64,000 nt of DNA from Akkermansia muciniphila (GTDB taxonomy: Bacteria > Verrucomicrobiota > Verrucomicrobiia > Verrucomicrobiales > Akkermansiaceae): assembly GCA_945879075.1 (NCBI GenBank), contig CAMCUY010000004.1:1-64000 (forward strand). The letters run 5' to 3'. The notes under the pieces are model-generated. The model saw only the letters and a program-made list of their open reading frames with translations. It did no database searches and was not told where the DNA came from. The translations under genes were made by a program, and so were the position numbers. Positions 25,405 through 34,091 of the stretch are shown here, in pieces. Positions within the stretch are counted from its first letter, which is position 1, and each line of letters opens with the position of its first letter.

Positions 25405-26679
25405 ATGCGAGAGGACACCCGCCGATGGATCGATGGCGATCAAGCCCGTTGCTGGCATCCGTTCACCCGGCAGGCGGAGTGGTGCGGACGCGGCCACGAG
25501 CCGCTGGTGTTAGTTCGCGGCGAGGGCTCGTGGTTGTGGGATTCCGAGGGCCGGCGCTATCTGGATGGCAACTCCTCGATTTGGACGAACATCCACGGCC
25601 ACGCCCACCCGGCGATCAACGCGGCGATTCAGGATCAGCTGGGAAAGGTCGCGCACACCTCGTTTCTCGGCTTCACCCATCCGCTCGCGGCGGAACTGGC
25701 AGAACGGCTTTGCGGTTTTTTTCCTGAGAAAACCTTGGAACGGGTGTTCTTCTCCGACGACGGCTCGACCGCCATCGAATGCGCTTTGAAAATGGCCGTG
25801 CAATACCGCCAGCAAACCGGCCAGCCCGCGCGTAACAGCTTCGTCGCTTTTTCCAATGGCTACCACGGCGATACGCTCGGCGCGGCTTCGCTCGGCGGCG
25901 TGGGGCGGTTTTTCGAGCGCTTCCGGAGTATCGGATATCCCGTCCGGCACGTCGGCTCGATGGACGAACTTCGCGAAATGTCTGCGGAAACCATCGCCGG
26001 CGTCGTCATCGAGCCGCTCATCCAAGGCGTCAACGAGATGCGCCCGTGGCCCGCCGGGATGCTCGCCGAGCTGCGGCAATGGTGCGATGCAAGCGGCGTC
26101 CACCTCATCCTCGACGAAGTGATGACCGGCTTCGGCCGCACCGGAGAAATGTTTGCCTGTCAGCGCGAAGACGTGATCCCGGATTTCCTCTGCCTCGCCA
26201 AGGGCCTCACCGGCGGTTACCTGCCGCTCGCCGCCACGCTCACGACCGGGAAAATTTACGACGCCTTCCTCGGCGCTGCGGACCGCGCGTTTTACTATGG
26301 CCACAGCTACACCGCTAATCCGTTAGGATGCGCCGCCGCTTTGGCCAGCCTCGATGTTTTCGAGCGGGAAAAAACCCTCGCCCGACTGCCGGAAAAAACC
26401 GCCCGCCTCGCCACCGGCCTCGCGGCTTTGAAATCCCGCCACCCGCTGGTCCATGAAATCCGCCAGTGCGGCTTCATCGCGGGCATCGAGCTGCGCCGCC
26501 CGGACGGCGAGAAATTCCCGCCCGGCGAGCTTTTCGGCGAAGCGATTTGCCTCGCCGCCCGTGTCCACGGCTTGCTCACCCGGCCGATTTTGGACACCCT
26601 CGTCCTGATGCCGCCGCTCTCCACCAGTCTGGAAGAGATCGACCATGCCATCCGTGCCCTCGACCTCGCGCTCGGGTAA
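25405..26679 (+). CDS. bioA: Adenosylmethionine-8-amino-7-oxononanoate aminotransferase BioA
   Basis: The 424-residue PLP enzyme makes 7,8-diaminopelargonate in biotin synthesis using S-adenosylmethionine as amino donor. BioA hallmarks are RCWHPFTRQAEW at the start, YLDGNSSIWTNIHGHAHP, FFSDDGSTAIECALKMA, SNGYHGDTLGAASLGG, LILDEVMTGFGRTGEMFAC and the PLP lysine in CLAKGLTGGYLPLAAT. No other bio genes are adjacent. It ends about 80 bp before the envelope cluster. Confidence 0.95.
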   Translation: MREDTRRWIDGDQARCWHPFTRQAEWCGRGHEPLVLVRGEGSWLWDSEGRRYLDGNSSIWTNIHGHAHPAINAAIQDQLGKVAHTSFLGFTHPLAAELAERLCGFFPEKTLERVFFSDDGSTAIECALKMAVQYRQQTGQPARNSFVAFSNGYHGDTLGAASLGGVGRFFERFRSIGYPVRHVGSMDELREMSAETIAGVVIEPLIQGVNEMRPWPAGMLAELRQWCDASGVHLILDEVMTGFGRTGEMFACQREDVIPDFLCLAKGLTGGYLPLAATLTTGKIYDAFLGAADRAFYYGHSYTANPLGCAAALASLDVFEREKTLARLPEKTARLATGLAALKSRHPLVHEIRQCGFIAGIELRRPDGEKFPPGELFGEAICLAARVHGLLTRPILDTLVLMPPLSTSLEEIDHAIRALDLALG

Positions 26680-26715
26680 CACACTTTCTGATGCAAATAC
26701 TGAAAACAATCCGGC

Positions 26716-26759
26716 TTGACACTCTTTAGGGCGTGGTCTCCCTTTTGGCGACTGTCTGT
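26716..26759 (+). promoter_or_regulatory. Possible promoter of the ExbB/ExbD-toroid cluster
   Basis: TTGACA at 26716-26721 lies 38 bp before the ATG of the first TPR gene. No good -10 is seen at 16-18 bp, but other likely promoters in this window also show only a clear TTGACA. This is the only promoter-like motif between bioA and the cluster. Confidence 0.35.
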
Positions 26760-29735
26760 ATGACGCGAAAAAAACACAGAAAACCCCTTCAAATCTCCGC
26801 GCAATGGGCCGCGCTTTTGGCTTGTTCCATCTTAAGCGTCATTCCGGCATCCCGCATGGAAGCCCAGACACCTCCGGCGGCACCCGCCGCGCCTGTCGCC
26901 CCGGCCACCTTGAACCGCCTCTTCGGCGAGGCTGAAGCCGCATTTACAGCGAAGGATTATCCCACGGCGGTCGCGAAGATCGAGGAGTTGCTCAAAGCCC
27001 TAGGCCCTAACAAGGATGCGCCGCTGGAGCTGCTTTATTTCAATGTCGGCCTGGGAAACCTGCTGGCGGCCAAGCCGGTCGAGGCCGAGGTCGCGTTCAC
27101 CGAGTATTTGAAAAGATTTCCCAGGGGCGAGTATGCCAGCCGCGCCTATCTCGGTGTCGGCCGCGCGTGCATCGATCAAGCCACGCCTGAGAAAAAAGAG
27201 CGCGCTATCGAGGCCCTCAAGCTCGCCGCACGAGACCCGAGATTCCGCTCGGAAGCGGGCCTCTGGCTCGGCGAGGTCTATACCGAGCTCGGCAAACGCG
27301 ACGAAGCGCTCGTCGTTTTCAAGAGCCTGATGGGTTCGGACATCCGCTCGCCCCAGCAGACCACCGCCGCGGTGGCAGTCATCGGGCTGCTCGCCGACAC
27401 CGGCAAAATCGAAGACCTCATTCTCTATCTGGATCGCCTGAGCAACCAAGCCGGAGTGCGCGACGCCCTCGCTTGGTATGCCAACCAAGTCATCGTCCGT
27501 GGCGACGAACTGGTGGGAACCCAAGCCTACGAATCGGCGCTGACGATATACCGGTCCGTCCCGCCGCGCAGCCAGATCGTGGAGATCCAGAAATCCGCTC
27601 TGGATGCCCAGCGCAAGGATTTGAAAATCCTCGAAGCCCGCGTCGAACAGGAAAAGACCAAGCCCCTCGGCCAACGCTCCTCCGCTTCCGAACTGGTCGG
27701 CAATCTCAAACCCGCCATCGAACTGGCCGAGAAGGCGCTGGCCGCCGTCGAGGAAAAAGTCGACCTCGACGCCGCCCTGCTGATGCGCCGCGGGCGCTGC
27801 CTTTACTACCTTGACCGCCACGAGGAAGCGCTCGTCTGCTTCCGCGCGCTCCGCAACAAATACGCCTCGGCGCCCGACGCCAAAGCCGCCGCTTACGCGG
27901 AAATCGTCATTCTCAACAAGCTCAAGAACATCCCCGAGATCAAAGTCCTCTGCGACGCCTACCTGCGCAAATACCCCGATGCCGACAATGTCGAGCAGGT
28001 CGCCACCCTCGCCGGCGAGGTGCTCGTCCAGAGTGGAAACTGGCCCGAAGTCGCCAAGTTCTATCGCAATCTCGAAACCAAGTTCCCCCAGTCCGAGAGT
28101 CTCGACCGCTACACCTTCTTCCAAGGACTGGCAATTTTCCAAGAGGGCGACGTCAAGGAATCCACGCCCATTTTCACCAAGTTCCTCAAAACCTTCGCCA
28201 ACAGCCCGCTGGCGGAAAACGCCATGTATTACATGGCGATGTCGAACTTCCTGACGAACAATTACAAGGAGACCCTCAAGACCTGCAAGGAGTACATCGC
28301 CAAATTCCCAGACGGCCGCTACGCCGGCGACATGCGCTACCGGCTCGCGTTCATCGACTTTAACGACAAAGGCCCGGACCCCGAGGACTCCAAAGCGACT
28401 GCCGCCTATGAGAACAAGATGTGCGACAAGATCACCAAGGACCTCTCCTCGTTTCTTGCCGATCATCCCGACGACGCCTCCGCAGGCTCGATGTATTGCT
28501 TGGTTGGCGACGCTTATAAGAAAAAAACCTCCGACAAGCCCGACGAGCTGGTGAAATTCCAAAAGCTCGCGCTCGAAGCCTACAAGAAGGCCGTTTGGTC
28601 TGAGAGTTCCGACGACGTGATTCAATACGCACTGGATACCGCCACCACGATGCTCTCTGGCAACAAGGACTACGCCGGCATCGCCGCGCTCCACAGCGAG
28701 TTTCTCGGACGCAAGCCGGACAGCCCGCTGGCGCTGCTTTCCGCCTCGCAGGTCGCCAAAATGAAAACCCGCGAAGGCAAGGGCGCGGAGGCTGCGGAAA
28801 TGCTCGGCAACGCCCTCAAATCAAGGATCGGCAACCCGTCCGCCGAGCAAGTCGAATTCCTCCTCGACGAACTGGTGAAGACCCTCGTCCCGCGCAAGAA
28901 GGCGACGGAGGTCGATATCGACGCTTTGGACAAACAGCTCGTCGAGATTCTCAACAAGGTGATCGCCGGCCAGGAAAACGCGACCACCAACGCCCGCCTC
29001 TACTACGCCCGCGCCCGCCTCGCCCAGCTGTTGAAACGCGCCGACCGCTCGGATCTCTATCTGAAAGGCGTCGCCACCATCAACGCCAAGGACCCGTCGG
29101 TTCTCAGCCCGGCGCTGCTTTCCGTCTCCGGAGACATTCTGCTCAAGCTCGGCATGCTCGACGACGCGGAAGCGATGTTCAAGCGGCTCGTCGAGCGTTA
29201 CAAGGACGGCATGTTCGCCGACGCGGGGCCGGTCGGCCTCGGCTACATCGCCATGGCGCGCAAGCAGCCGGCGGACGCGCTGAAAATTTTCGAGACCGCC
29301 TTGGATACCAATCCCGGGATGTCCCGCTTCAAGGAAACCACGCTCGGGAAACTCGAGGCGCTCGCCGCGCTCGGCCAGTTCGAACCCGCCGAGAAGCTCG
29401 CGCTCGAGATCGTCGGCGACAAGATGTTCCGCGGCGAATCGGCGGGAAAAGCCTATCTCATCCTCGCCCGGATCCACCGCACGCAAGCGGAAAAGGCCGT
29501 CGGCGTGGACGCCAGACTCGAGCTGCTCAAGAAGGCCTACGCCACTTACCAACGGGTTTACATCGCCTATCAGAGCGCACCCGATGTCTGCGCCGAAGCC
29601 TACTGGCAGGCCTATGAAACCGCGACGGATATGGGCAACACGACACTCGCCGACGAAACGCTCAAGACGCTCGCCGCCAACCCGAAACTCAAGAACACCG
29701 CGCGCGCCAAGAAGGCCGTCGAGTTAGCCAAGTAA
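26760..29735 (+). CDS. Large exported TPR-repeat protein, first gene of the envelope cluster
   Basis: The protein of about 990 residues has a basic N-terminus and a signal-type helix (MTRKKHRKPLQ..., then AALLACSILSVIPASRMEAQ). A Pro/Ala linker and many helix-turn-helix units of TPR type follow (for example FGEAEAAFTAKDYPTAVAKIEEL and ALVCFRALRNKYASAPDAKAAAYAE). TPR arrays bind other proteins, so this may be a periplasmic scaffold. It is followed after 11 bp by a second exported protein and then the ExbB/ExbD genes, all in one direction. A similar TPR protein ends the cluster at 37772. I chose ATG 26760; GTG 26733 would add nine residues. Confidence 0.8.
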   Translation: MTRKKHRKPLQISAQWAALLACSILSVIPASRMEAQTPPAAPAAPVAPATLNRLFGEAEAAFTAKDYPTAVAKIEELLKALGPNKDAPLELLYFNVGLGNLLAAKPVEAEVAFTEYLKRFPRGEYASRAYLGVGRACIDQATPEKKERAIEALKLAARDPRFRSEAGLWLGEVYTELGKRDEALVVFKSLMGSDIRSPQQTTAAVAVIGLLADTGKIEDLILYLDRLSNQAGVRDALAWYANQVIVRGDELVGTQAYESALTIYRSVPPRSQIVEIQKSALDAQRKDLKILEARVEQEKTKPLGQRSSASELVGNLKPAIELAEKALAAVEEKVDLDAALLMRRGRCLYYLDRHEEALVCFRALRNKYASAPDAKAAAYAEIVILNKLKNIPEIKVLCDAYLRKYPDADNVEQVATLAGEVLVQSGNWPEVAKFYRNLETKFPQSESLDRYTFFQGLAIFQEGDVKESTPIFTKFLKTFANSPLAENAMYYMAMSNFLTNNYKETLKTCKEYIAKFPDGRYAGDMRYRLAFIDFNDKGPDPEDSKATAAYENKMCDKITKDLSSFLADHPDDASAGSMYCLVGDAYKKKTSDKPDELVKFQKLALEAYKKAVWSESSDDVIQYALDTATTMLSGNKDYAGIAALHSEFLGRKPDSPLALLSASQVAKMKTREGKGAEAAEMLGNALKSRIGNPSAEQVEFLLDELVKTLVPRKKATEVDIDALDKQLVEILNKVIAGQENATTNARLYYARARLAQLLKRADRSDLYLKGVATINAKDPSVLSPALLSVSGDILLKLGMLDDAEAMFKRLVERYKDGMFADAGPVGLGYIAMARKQPADALKIFETALDTNPGMSRFKETTLGKLEALAALGQFEPAEKLALEIVGDKMFRGESAGKAYLILARIHRTQAEKAVGVDARLELLKKAYATYQRVYIAYQSAPDVCAEAYWQAYETATDMGNTTLADETLKTLAANPKLKNTARAKKAVELAK

Positions 29736-29746
29736 TTTTCCCCAAT

Positions 29747-30625
29747 ATGATGCTTCCCTCGCACCCATTCCGGTCAGCCCTGCTGGCATGCGCGGCCGCC
29801 ACCCTGCCACTGTCAGGGGCAGGCGCGGCGGAACCGGTCCAGATCGTGTTCCAGAACGGTCGCTCGGTGCCGATTTCCTCCGTCGCGCTGCAAGGCGACA
29901 AGCTCACCATCACCGCCGCCGCCGAGGGCTTTAGTCCCGGACAGTCTTTTCCGCTGGCCACGGCCGACCACATCTTCGGTGAAAAACCCGCGGACCTCAA
30001 TCCGGGGATCGGCTTGTTGCTGATGGGGAAACCGGCCGACGCGCTCAAGCTGCTTGAACCGATCGTCGCCGCGCAACGCATCACCGCCAAGATCCCCGGG
30101 AACTTCTGGCTCGATGCCGCGCGCGCCTCACTCGTCGCCTACGCAGCGAGCGGAAATTCCGCCAAGTGCGTCGAGATCGGCAAGGAAATTTCCGACGCCA
30201 CACCGGCCCAAGGCATCGATCCCTTCGTTTCGCTCGGCAAGGCCCTGCTCCTCCCCGCCTCCGCCAGCGCCGAGGACCGCGAGGTCGCCCTGGGCGATCT
30301 AACGACGGACAACCTGCCGGCCGCCGTCTGCGCTTACGCGTCCTTCTACCGCGGGAAGCTGCTCAGCGAGCTCAAAGGTGACCCGGACCCAGTCAAAGCG
30401 ACCAAACAGAATGCCGACGCTCTCGAAGCTTATCTCATGGTTCCCTGCCTCTATCCGTCAGGCGGCATGATTCTCAACGGCGTCGCCGAACTCAAGGCCG
30501 CGGAATTCCTCGTCACCCTCGACCGCCGCGAGGAAGCCGTCGCGCTTCTCACCTCATCCGTCCTAGAATCCGCCGGTACCTTGGTAGCCACCGAAGCCGC
30601 CAAACGGCTCGAAAGCCTGAAATGA
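29747..30625 (+). CDS. Exported helper protein with TPR-like helices, unknown function
   Basis: The 292-residue protein has a clear signal peptide (SALLACAAATLPLSGAGAAEP). A short beta part follows (VQIVFQNGRSVPISSVALQGDKLTI), resembling the start of small SH3-like or planctomycete-type domains. The rest is helical, with repeats of TPR flavour (GLLLMGKPADALKLLEPIVAAQ). It lies 11 bp after the large TPR gene and 44 bp before the first ExbB gene, so it belongs to the same operon. I do not recognise a named family. Confidence 0.65.
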   Translation: MMLPSHPFRSALLACAAATLPLSGAGAAEPVQIVFQNGRSVPISSVALQGDKLTITAAAEGFSPGQSFPLATADHIFGEKPADLNPGIGLLLMGKPADALKLLEPIVAAQRITAKIPGNFWLDAARASLVAYAASGNSAKCVEIGKEISDATPAQGIDPFVSLGKALLLPASASAEDREVALGDLTTDNLPAAVCAYASFYRGKLLSELKGDPDPVKATKQNADALEAYLMVPCLYPSGGMILNGVAELKAAEFLVTLDRREEAVALLTSSVLESAGTLVATEAAKRLESLK

Positions 30626-30669
30626 TTTGCACATCTCTTTTTCACTCTCAAAATCAAACCACACACACC

Positions 30670-31449
30670 ATGAAAAACACCATCCTAAAGGGCCTCTATG
30701 CCGCTCTCGTGTTGCTTCCGATGACCGCCTTCGGCTCTGCCGCCAAACCCGGCGTCACTGAAAAAACCCTCATTGACACCTATTTCGAAGGCGGTTGGGT
30801 CATGCACCTCTTGCTGCTGTTCTCCATCGGGATGGTCTGGCTGATCATCGACATCTGGATGCGGACCAACAGCAAGAAGATGATGCCGCAGGAAGATGTC
30901 ACCATCGCCCAGGACCTTTTCCGCTCCGGCGACTACGTGGGGGCCTATCAAGCGATGAAAGCGAGCTTCAGCCCCTTCGCCGAGGTGATGCGCGCCGGTC
31001 TCGGTTCCGTCGGCTACGGCAAGGAAGCCACCGAAGACGCGCTTTATTCCACCGTGGAAAAAATCAGCTCCACTCTCCAAACCCGTATCAACTATCTTTC
31101 GGTGATCGGGGTCTGCGCACCGATGATTGGACTGCTCGGAACCGTCGGCGGGATGAAGGGAGCCTTCGGCAGTCTCGGCTCCGCCGGACTTTCCAGCGGC
31201 GTGGGTGAGCTGGCAGGCCACATCGGCGAGGTGCTCGTTGCCACCGCCGCCGGTCTGCTTGTCGCCATTCCCGCGTTCATGGCCTTCTATTTCCTGCGCA
31301 ACAAGCTGCAAGGAGCGGTCCATCAACTCCATGAGGAGACCGAACACCTTTTCCGCAACGCGCCTTACGACTATCTGAAGGACGCCGACGTCGGCCAGGA
31401 AGAGACCTACGCGGCCTTGCCGAACTGGGTCCAAGCTCCCGAAGGCTGA
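30670..31449 (+). CDS. ExbB/TolQ/MotA-family proton channel subunit, first copy
   Basis: The 259-residue protein has an N-terminal signal-like segment (MKNTILKGLYAALVLLPMTAFGSAA), then three membrane helices: WVMHLLLLFSIGMVWLIIDIW, SVIGVCAPMIGLLGTVGGM and VLVATAAGLLVAIPAFMAFYF. The APMIGLLGTVGGMKGAF block and the TAAGLLVAIPA helix are the family's channel-lining signatures. With ExbD it makes a proton-driven stator. The extra N-terminal segment is more than E. coli ExbB has. The start at ATG 30670 gives the signal-like N-terminus. Confidence 0.88.
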   Translation: MKNTILKGLYAALVLLPMTAFGSAAKPGVTEKTLIDTYFEGGWVMHLLLLFSIGMVWLIIDIWMRTNSKKMMPQEDVTIAQDLFRSGDYVGAYQAMKASFSPFAEVMRAGLGSVGYGKEATEDALYSTVEKISSTLQTRINYLSVIGVCAPMIGLLGTVGGMKGAFGSLGSAGLSSGVGELAGHIGEVLVATAAGLLVAIPAFMAFYFLRNKLQGAVHQLHEETEHLFRNAPYDYLKDADVGQEETYAALPNWVQAPEG

Positions 31450-31494
31450 GCCTCGCGCCGCCTTTTTTTAACAACCCTTTAATTAACTGATCCT

Positions 31495-31929
31495 ATGGCC
31501 GGTGGTGGTGGTGGTGGAGACGGCGAACCTGAGTTCCAGATCGCTCCGATGATCGACGTGCTGCTCGTGCTGCTCGTGTTCTTTGTCATGATCACCTCCG
31601 CCGAGGTGCTCAAGGTGGACAAGAACATCGTCCTGCCGGTTTCGCCCAACGCGAAGACGCGCGAGCCGGAGATGGCCAAGCACGAAATGGCGGTGAACGT
31701 CCGTTTCGACGCCAAGTCCAACAAAGGCCTCCTCGTCGTTGACGACCGGGAGTATAACAACTGGTCGGACGTCGTCCCCGTCCTTCAGGAAAGCCGCAAG
31801 CGCGACGAACGGCTCCGCATCGTGGTCCGCGGCGACGCCGCGGTGCCCGCCGGCGAGATCCAGCGCATCATGAACCTCATCGGTGAGGCCGGCATCGCCG
31901 ACATCGCCTTCGCCTCTTCCAACAAGTGA
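31495..31929 (+). CDS. ExbD/TolR-family proton channel subunit, first copy
   Basis: The 144-residue protein has a Gly-rich cytoplasmic start, one membrane helix (EFQIAPMIDVLLVLLVFFVMI) with the essential Asp at residue 21, and a periplasmic domain ending AGIADIAFASSNK. In the ExbD/TolR family this Asp carries protons and drives motion. The next ExbD gene begins 7 bp after its stop, so the two are made together. Confidence 0.9.
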   Translation: MAGGGGGGDGEPEFQIAPMIDVLLVLLVFFVMITSAEVLKVDKNIVLPVSPNAKTREPEMAKHEMAVNVRFDAKSNKGLLVVDDREYNNWSDVVPVLQESRKRDERLRIVVRGDAAVPAGEIQRIMNLIGEAGIADIAFASSNK

Positions 31930-31936
31930 CCCGCCC

Positions 31937-32395
31937 ATGAAACGAAACCGCCGTCACCGCCGGAAGGCCAACGCCGAAGTCAACCTGGGCTTCCAGATCG
32001 CGCCGATGATCGACGTGGTCTTCGTCATCTTGCTCTTCTTCATCGTCCAAGCCAGCGACATCCAGGTGGAGAACGCCCACGTCACCAAGCTTCCCGGCAC
32101 CGTGGAACTCAAGGAAGGGATCGTCACGCCGGATGAAATCGCCGTCCGCGTCGAGGACGACGGCCAGGTCTATCTCAATGACGATCCGCTCGACACGCCG
32201 GAAGCCAAGCTGCTGCCGGAATTCGCCAGCAACCTGAACCAACTGAGGGAAAGCAGCGACGCCGCGAAAACCGAAGTGCTGGTGACGATTTACGCCAACG
32301 ACCTTGCGCGCTATGAAAGGGTGGTTGACGTGCTCGACGCCCTGAGTCGCGCGAAAATCTCAAACGTGAGCTTTCAGGCCGGAAGCTCGGAGTGA
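31937..32395 (+). CDS. ExbD/TolR-family proton channel subunit, second copy
   Basis: The 152-residue protein has a strongly basic cytoplasmic start (MKRNRRHRRKANAEV), a membrane helix FQIAPMIDVVFVILLFFIVQ with the channel Asp at residue 26, and a periplasmic TolR-like domain (IYANDLARYERVVDVLDALSRAKISNVSFQ). It follows the first ExbD by 7 bp and precedes the TonB-like toroid protein. Two different ExbD proteins with one ExbB suggests a mixed ExbD dimer; that is inference. Confidence 0.9.
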   Translation: MKRNRRHRRKANAEVNLGFQIAPMIDVVFVILLFFIVQASDIQVENAHVTKLPGTVELKEGIVTPDEIAVRVEDDGQVYLNDDPLDTPEAKLLPEFASNLNQLRESSDAAKTEVLVTIYANDLARYERVVDVLDALSRAKISNVSFQAGSSE

Positions 32396-32437
32396 AGCCA
32401 ATCCGTCAGCCTGAACAACGACCCACCCACTGCCACC

Positions 32438-33979
32438 ATGGAAACTTACGATAGCGAAGGAAACCTCATCCACCTTGAGAAAAGAAAGCAGGGGTTCTGG
32501 GCGAAGATCGGCGGCGGCTCGCTCCTGATCGCGGCCTTGTTTCACGTCGTCCTGCTGGTGATCGGTGGGTTCTGGGTGTTCCAAATCATTAAGGAGCCCG
32601 AGAAAAAAGTCGATTTCATGCCGCCCGGCGGCGGTGGCGGCGAGCGCGGTGCCGAGCACAAAGTGCAGCAAAAAAAGCGCGCGCAGATCACTCCCACCAC
32701 CAATTCCAAGCGGGTCTTCGCCGAAGGCGCGGCGTCATCTTACGCCATTCCCGAGCAAGGCGACAACTTCGGTGAAATGTCCACTCTCAGCTCGCTCAGC
32801 GGCGGCGGCATGTCCGGCGGCCTGGGCGGTTCCGGCAGCGGTTCCGGCTTCGGCAAAGGCACGGGAACCGGCGGCGGACTTGGCATGGGCGGCGGCGCGG
32901 GCAAGCTGTTCGGCTTGATTCCGGAAGGCATGCGCAAGCGCTGCTCGAAGGAGGACCGGCTCGCCCGCCTCATGGAAAACGGCGGCACTCCGGCCTGCGA
33001 CGAGGCCGTCGTCAAAGGCCTGCGTTGGTTGAAGGCCAATCAGAGTCCCGACGGCTCATGGGGGGGAGCTGCCATGACCGGCCTCGCGCTGCTCGCCTAC
33101 TTCGGCCATTGCGAGACCCCGGTATCCGAGGAGTTTGGTGACTCCTGCATGAAGGCCATCGTCTATCTGGTCAATATCGGCATGAAAAACGACGGCAAAA
33201 TGGCCGACAATTTCACCGCAGGCAGCTGGGTTTACCAGCACGGCATCGCTACCTACGCCTTGGGCGAAGCCGCCACCTTTTGCAAGGAACTCAAAGTGGA
33301 AGTCCCCAACCTCATGGAGGTTACTGAAAAAGCCGGCCAGTTCATCATCGATAACCAGAACGAAAACGGCGGCTGGGCATACCTTTATGCCACCCAAAAA
33401 GGCCACACCGACACCTCGGTCGTCGGTTGGCAACTTCAAGCCCTCAAGGCATGCAGCCACACCAACATCAAATACAAGGGGCTGAGCTCATCCATCAGCA
33501 AAGGCCTCAAATATATGAGCGGTTGTCAGAATGAAAACGGCGGCTTTGGCTATGCGGGACCGAACGGACCTGCCGGTAAAGACAAGTATTTCAGTCTGAC
33601 CGGAGTCGGCGTCCTATGCCACCAGATGTGGGGTAAAGGGTCTTCTTCCGAGGTCCGCAAAGGAGTCAAATACATCAAGGAAAACACCAAACTGTATTGG
33701 GACACCGAAGACTCGGACCTTTATTGCCACTATTACGAATCCCAAGCCATGATGCAGGCGGGCGGCGACGACTGGAAGTTCTACAACGACCTCTTCCGCG
33801 ACCAACTCCTCAACAACCAGAACCCGGATGGTTCATGGAAAGCTCCCAAGTTCGATGGTCACGGCCAGAATCCTAGCAATGCCGTATACCGCAACACGCT
33901 CTGCATCCTGATGCTGGAAGTTTACTACCGTTTCCTCAATTCCAGCGGCGGATCCAACAAGGCAAAGTCCGGCATCTGA
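32438..33979 (+). CDS. TonB-like membrane-anchored protein with a squalene-cyclase-type alpha/alpha toroid
   Basis: The 513-residue protein has a short cytoplasmic tail (residues 1-24), one membrane helix (about 25-50, with SLLIAALFHVVLLVIGGFWV and a His at 36) and a long linker (about 60-160). The linker starts basic and polar and becomes very Gly/Ser-rich (MSGGLGGSGSGSGFGKGTG). A domain from about 185 to 505 follows, built of repeats with QW-type motifs: ANQSPDGSWGG, DNQNENGGWAY, GCQNENGGFGY and NNQNPDGSWKA. This is the prenyltransferase/squalene-oxidase toroid fold. The cyclase DxDD motif is not visible, so enzyme activity is doubtful. The N-terminal plan matches TonB, including a membrane His, but no TonB C-terminal domain is present. 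It sits among ExbB and ExbD genes, where TonB would be. Confidence 0.85.
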   Translation: METYDSEGNLIHLEKRKQGFWAKIGGGSLLIAALFHVVLLVIGGFWVFQIIKEPEKKVDFMPPGGGGGERGAEHKVQQKKRAQITPTTNSKRVFAEGAASSYAIPEQGDNFGEMSTLSSLSGGGMSGGLGGSGSGSGFGKGTGTGGGLGMGGGAGKLFGLIPEGMRKRCSKEDRLARLMENGGTPACDEAVVKGLRWLKANQSPDGSWGGAAMTGLALLAYFGHCETPVSEEFGDSCMKAIVYLVNIGMKNDGKMADNFTAGSWVYQHGIATYALGEAATFCKELKVEVPNLMEVTEKAGQFIIDNQNENGGWAYLYATQKGHTDTSVVGWQLQALKACSHTNIKYKGLSSSISKGLKYMSGCQNENGGFGYAGPNGPAGKDKYFSLTGVGVLCHQMWGKGSSSEVRKGVKYIKENTKLYWDTEDSDLYCHYYESQAMMQAGGDDWKFYNDLFRDQLLNNQNPDGSWKAPKFDGHGQNPSNAVYRNTLCILMLEVYYRFLNSSGGSNKAKSGI

Positions 33980-34091
33980 GCCCAAGGGTAGCATTACAAA
34001 TGCAAGGATCTCAGGTTCCCAGGCGTAAACCGGACACTCTGGGTCCTTGGCTTGTGTTTCCTCCTTGTATCGATAAACTCCCATCATCTTC

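Noticed and set aside
27000-28694. Minus-strand open frame of 564 codons within the first TPR gene
   Set aside because: Antisense shadow of a long GC-rich gene. The TPR reading frame on the plus strand has a signal peptide and repeats.
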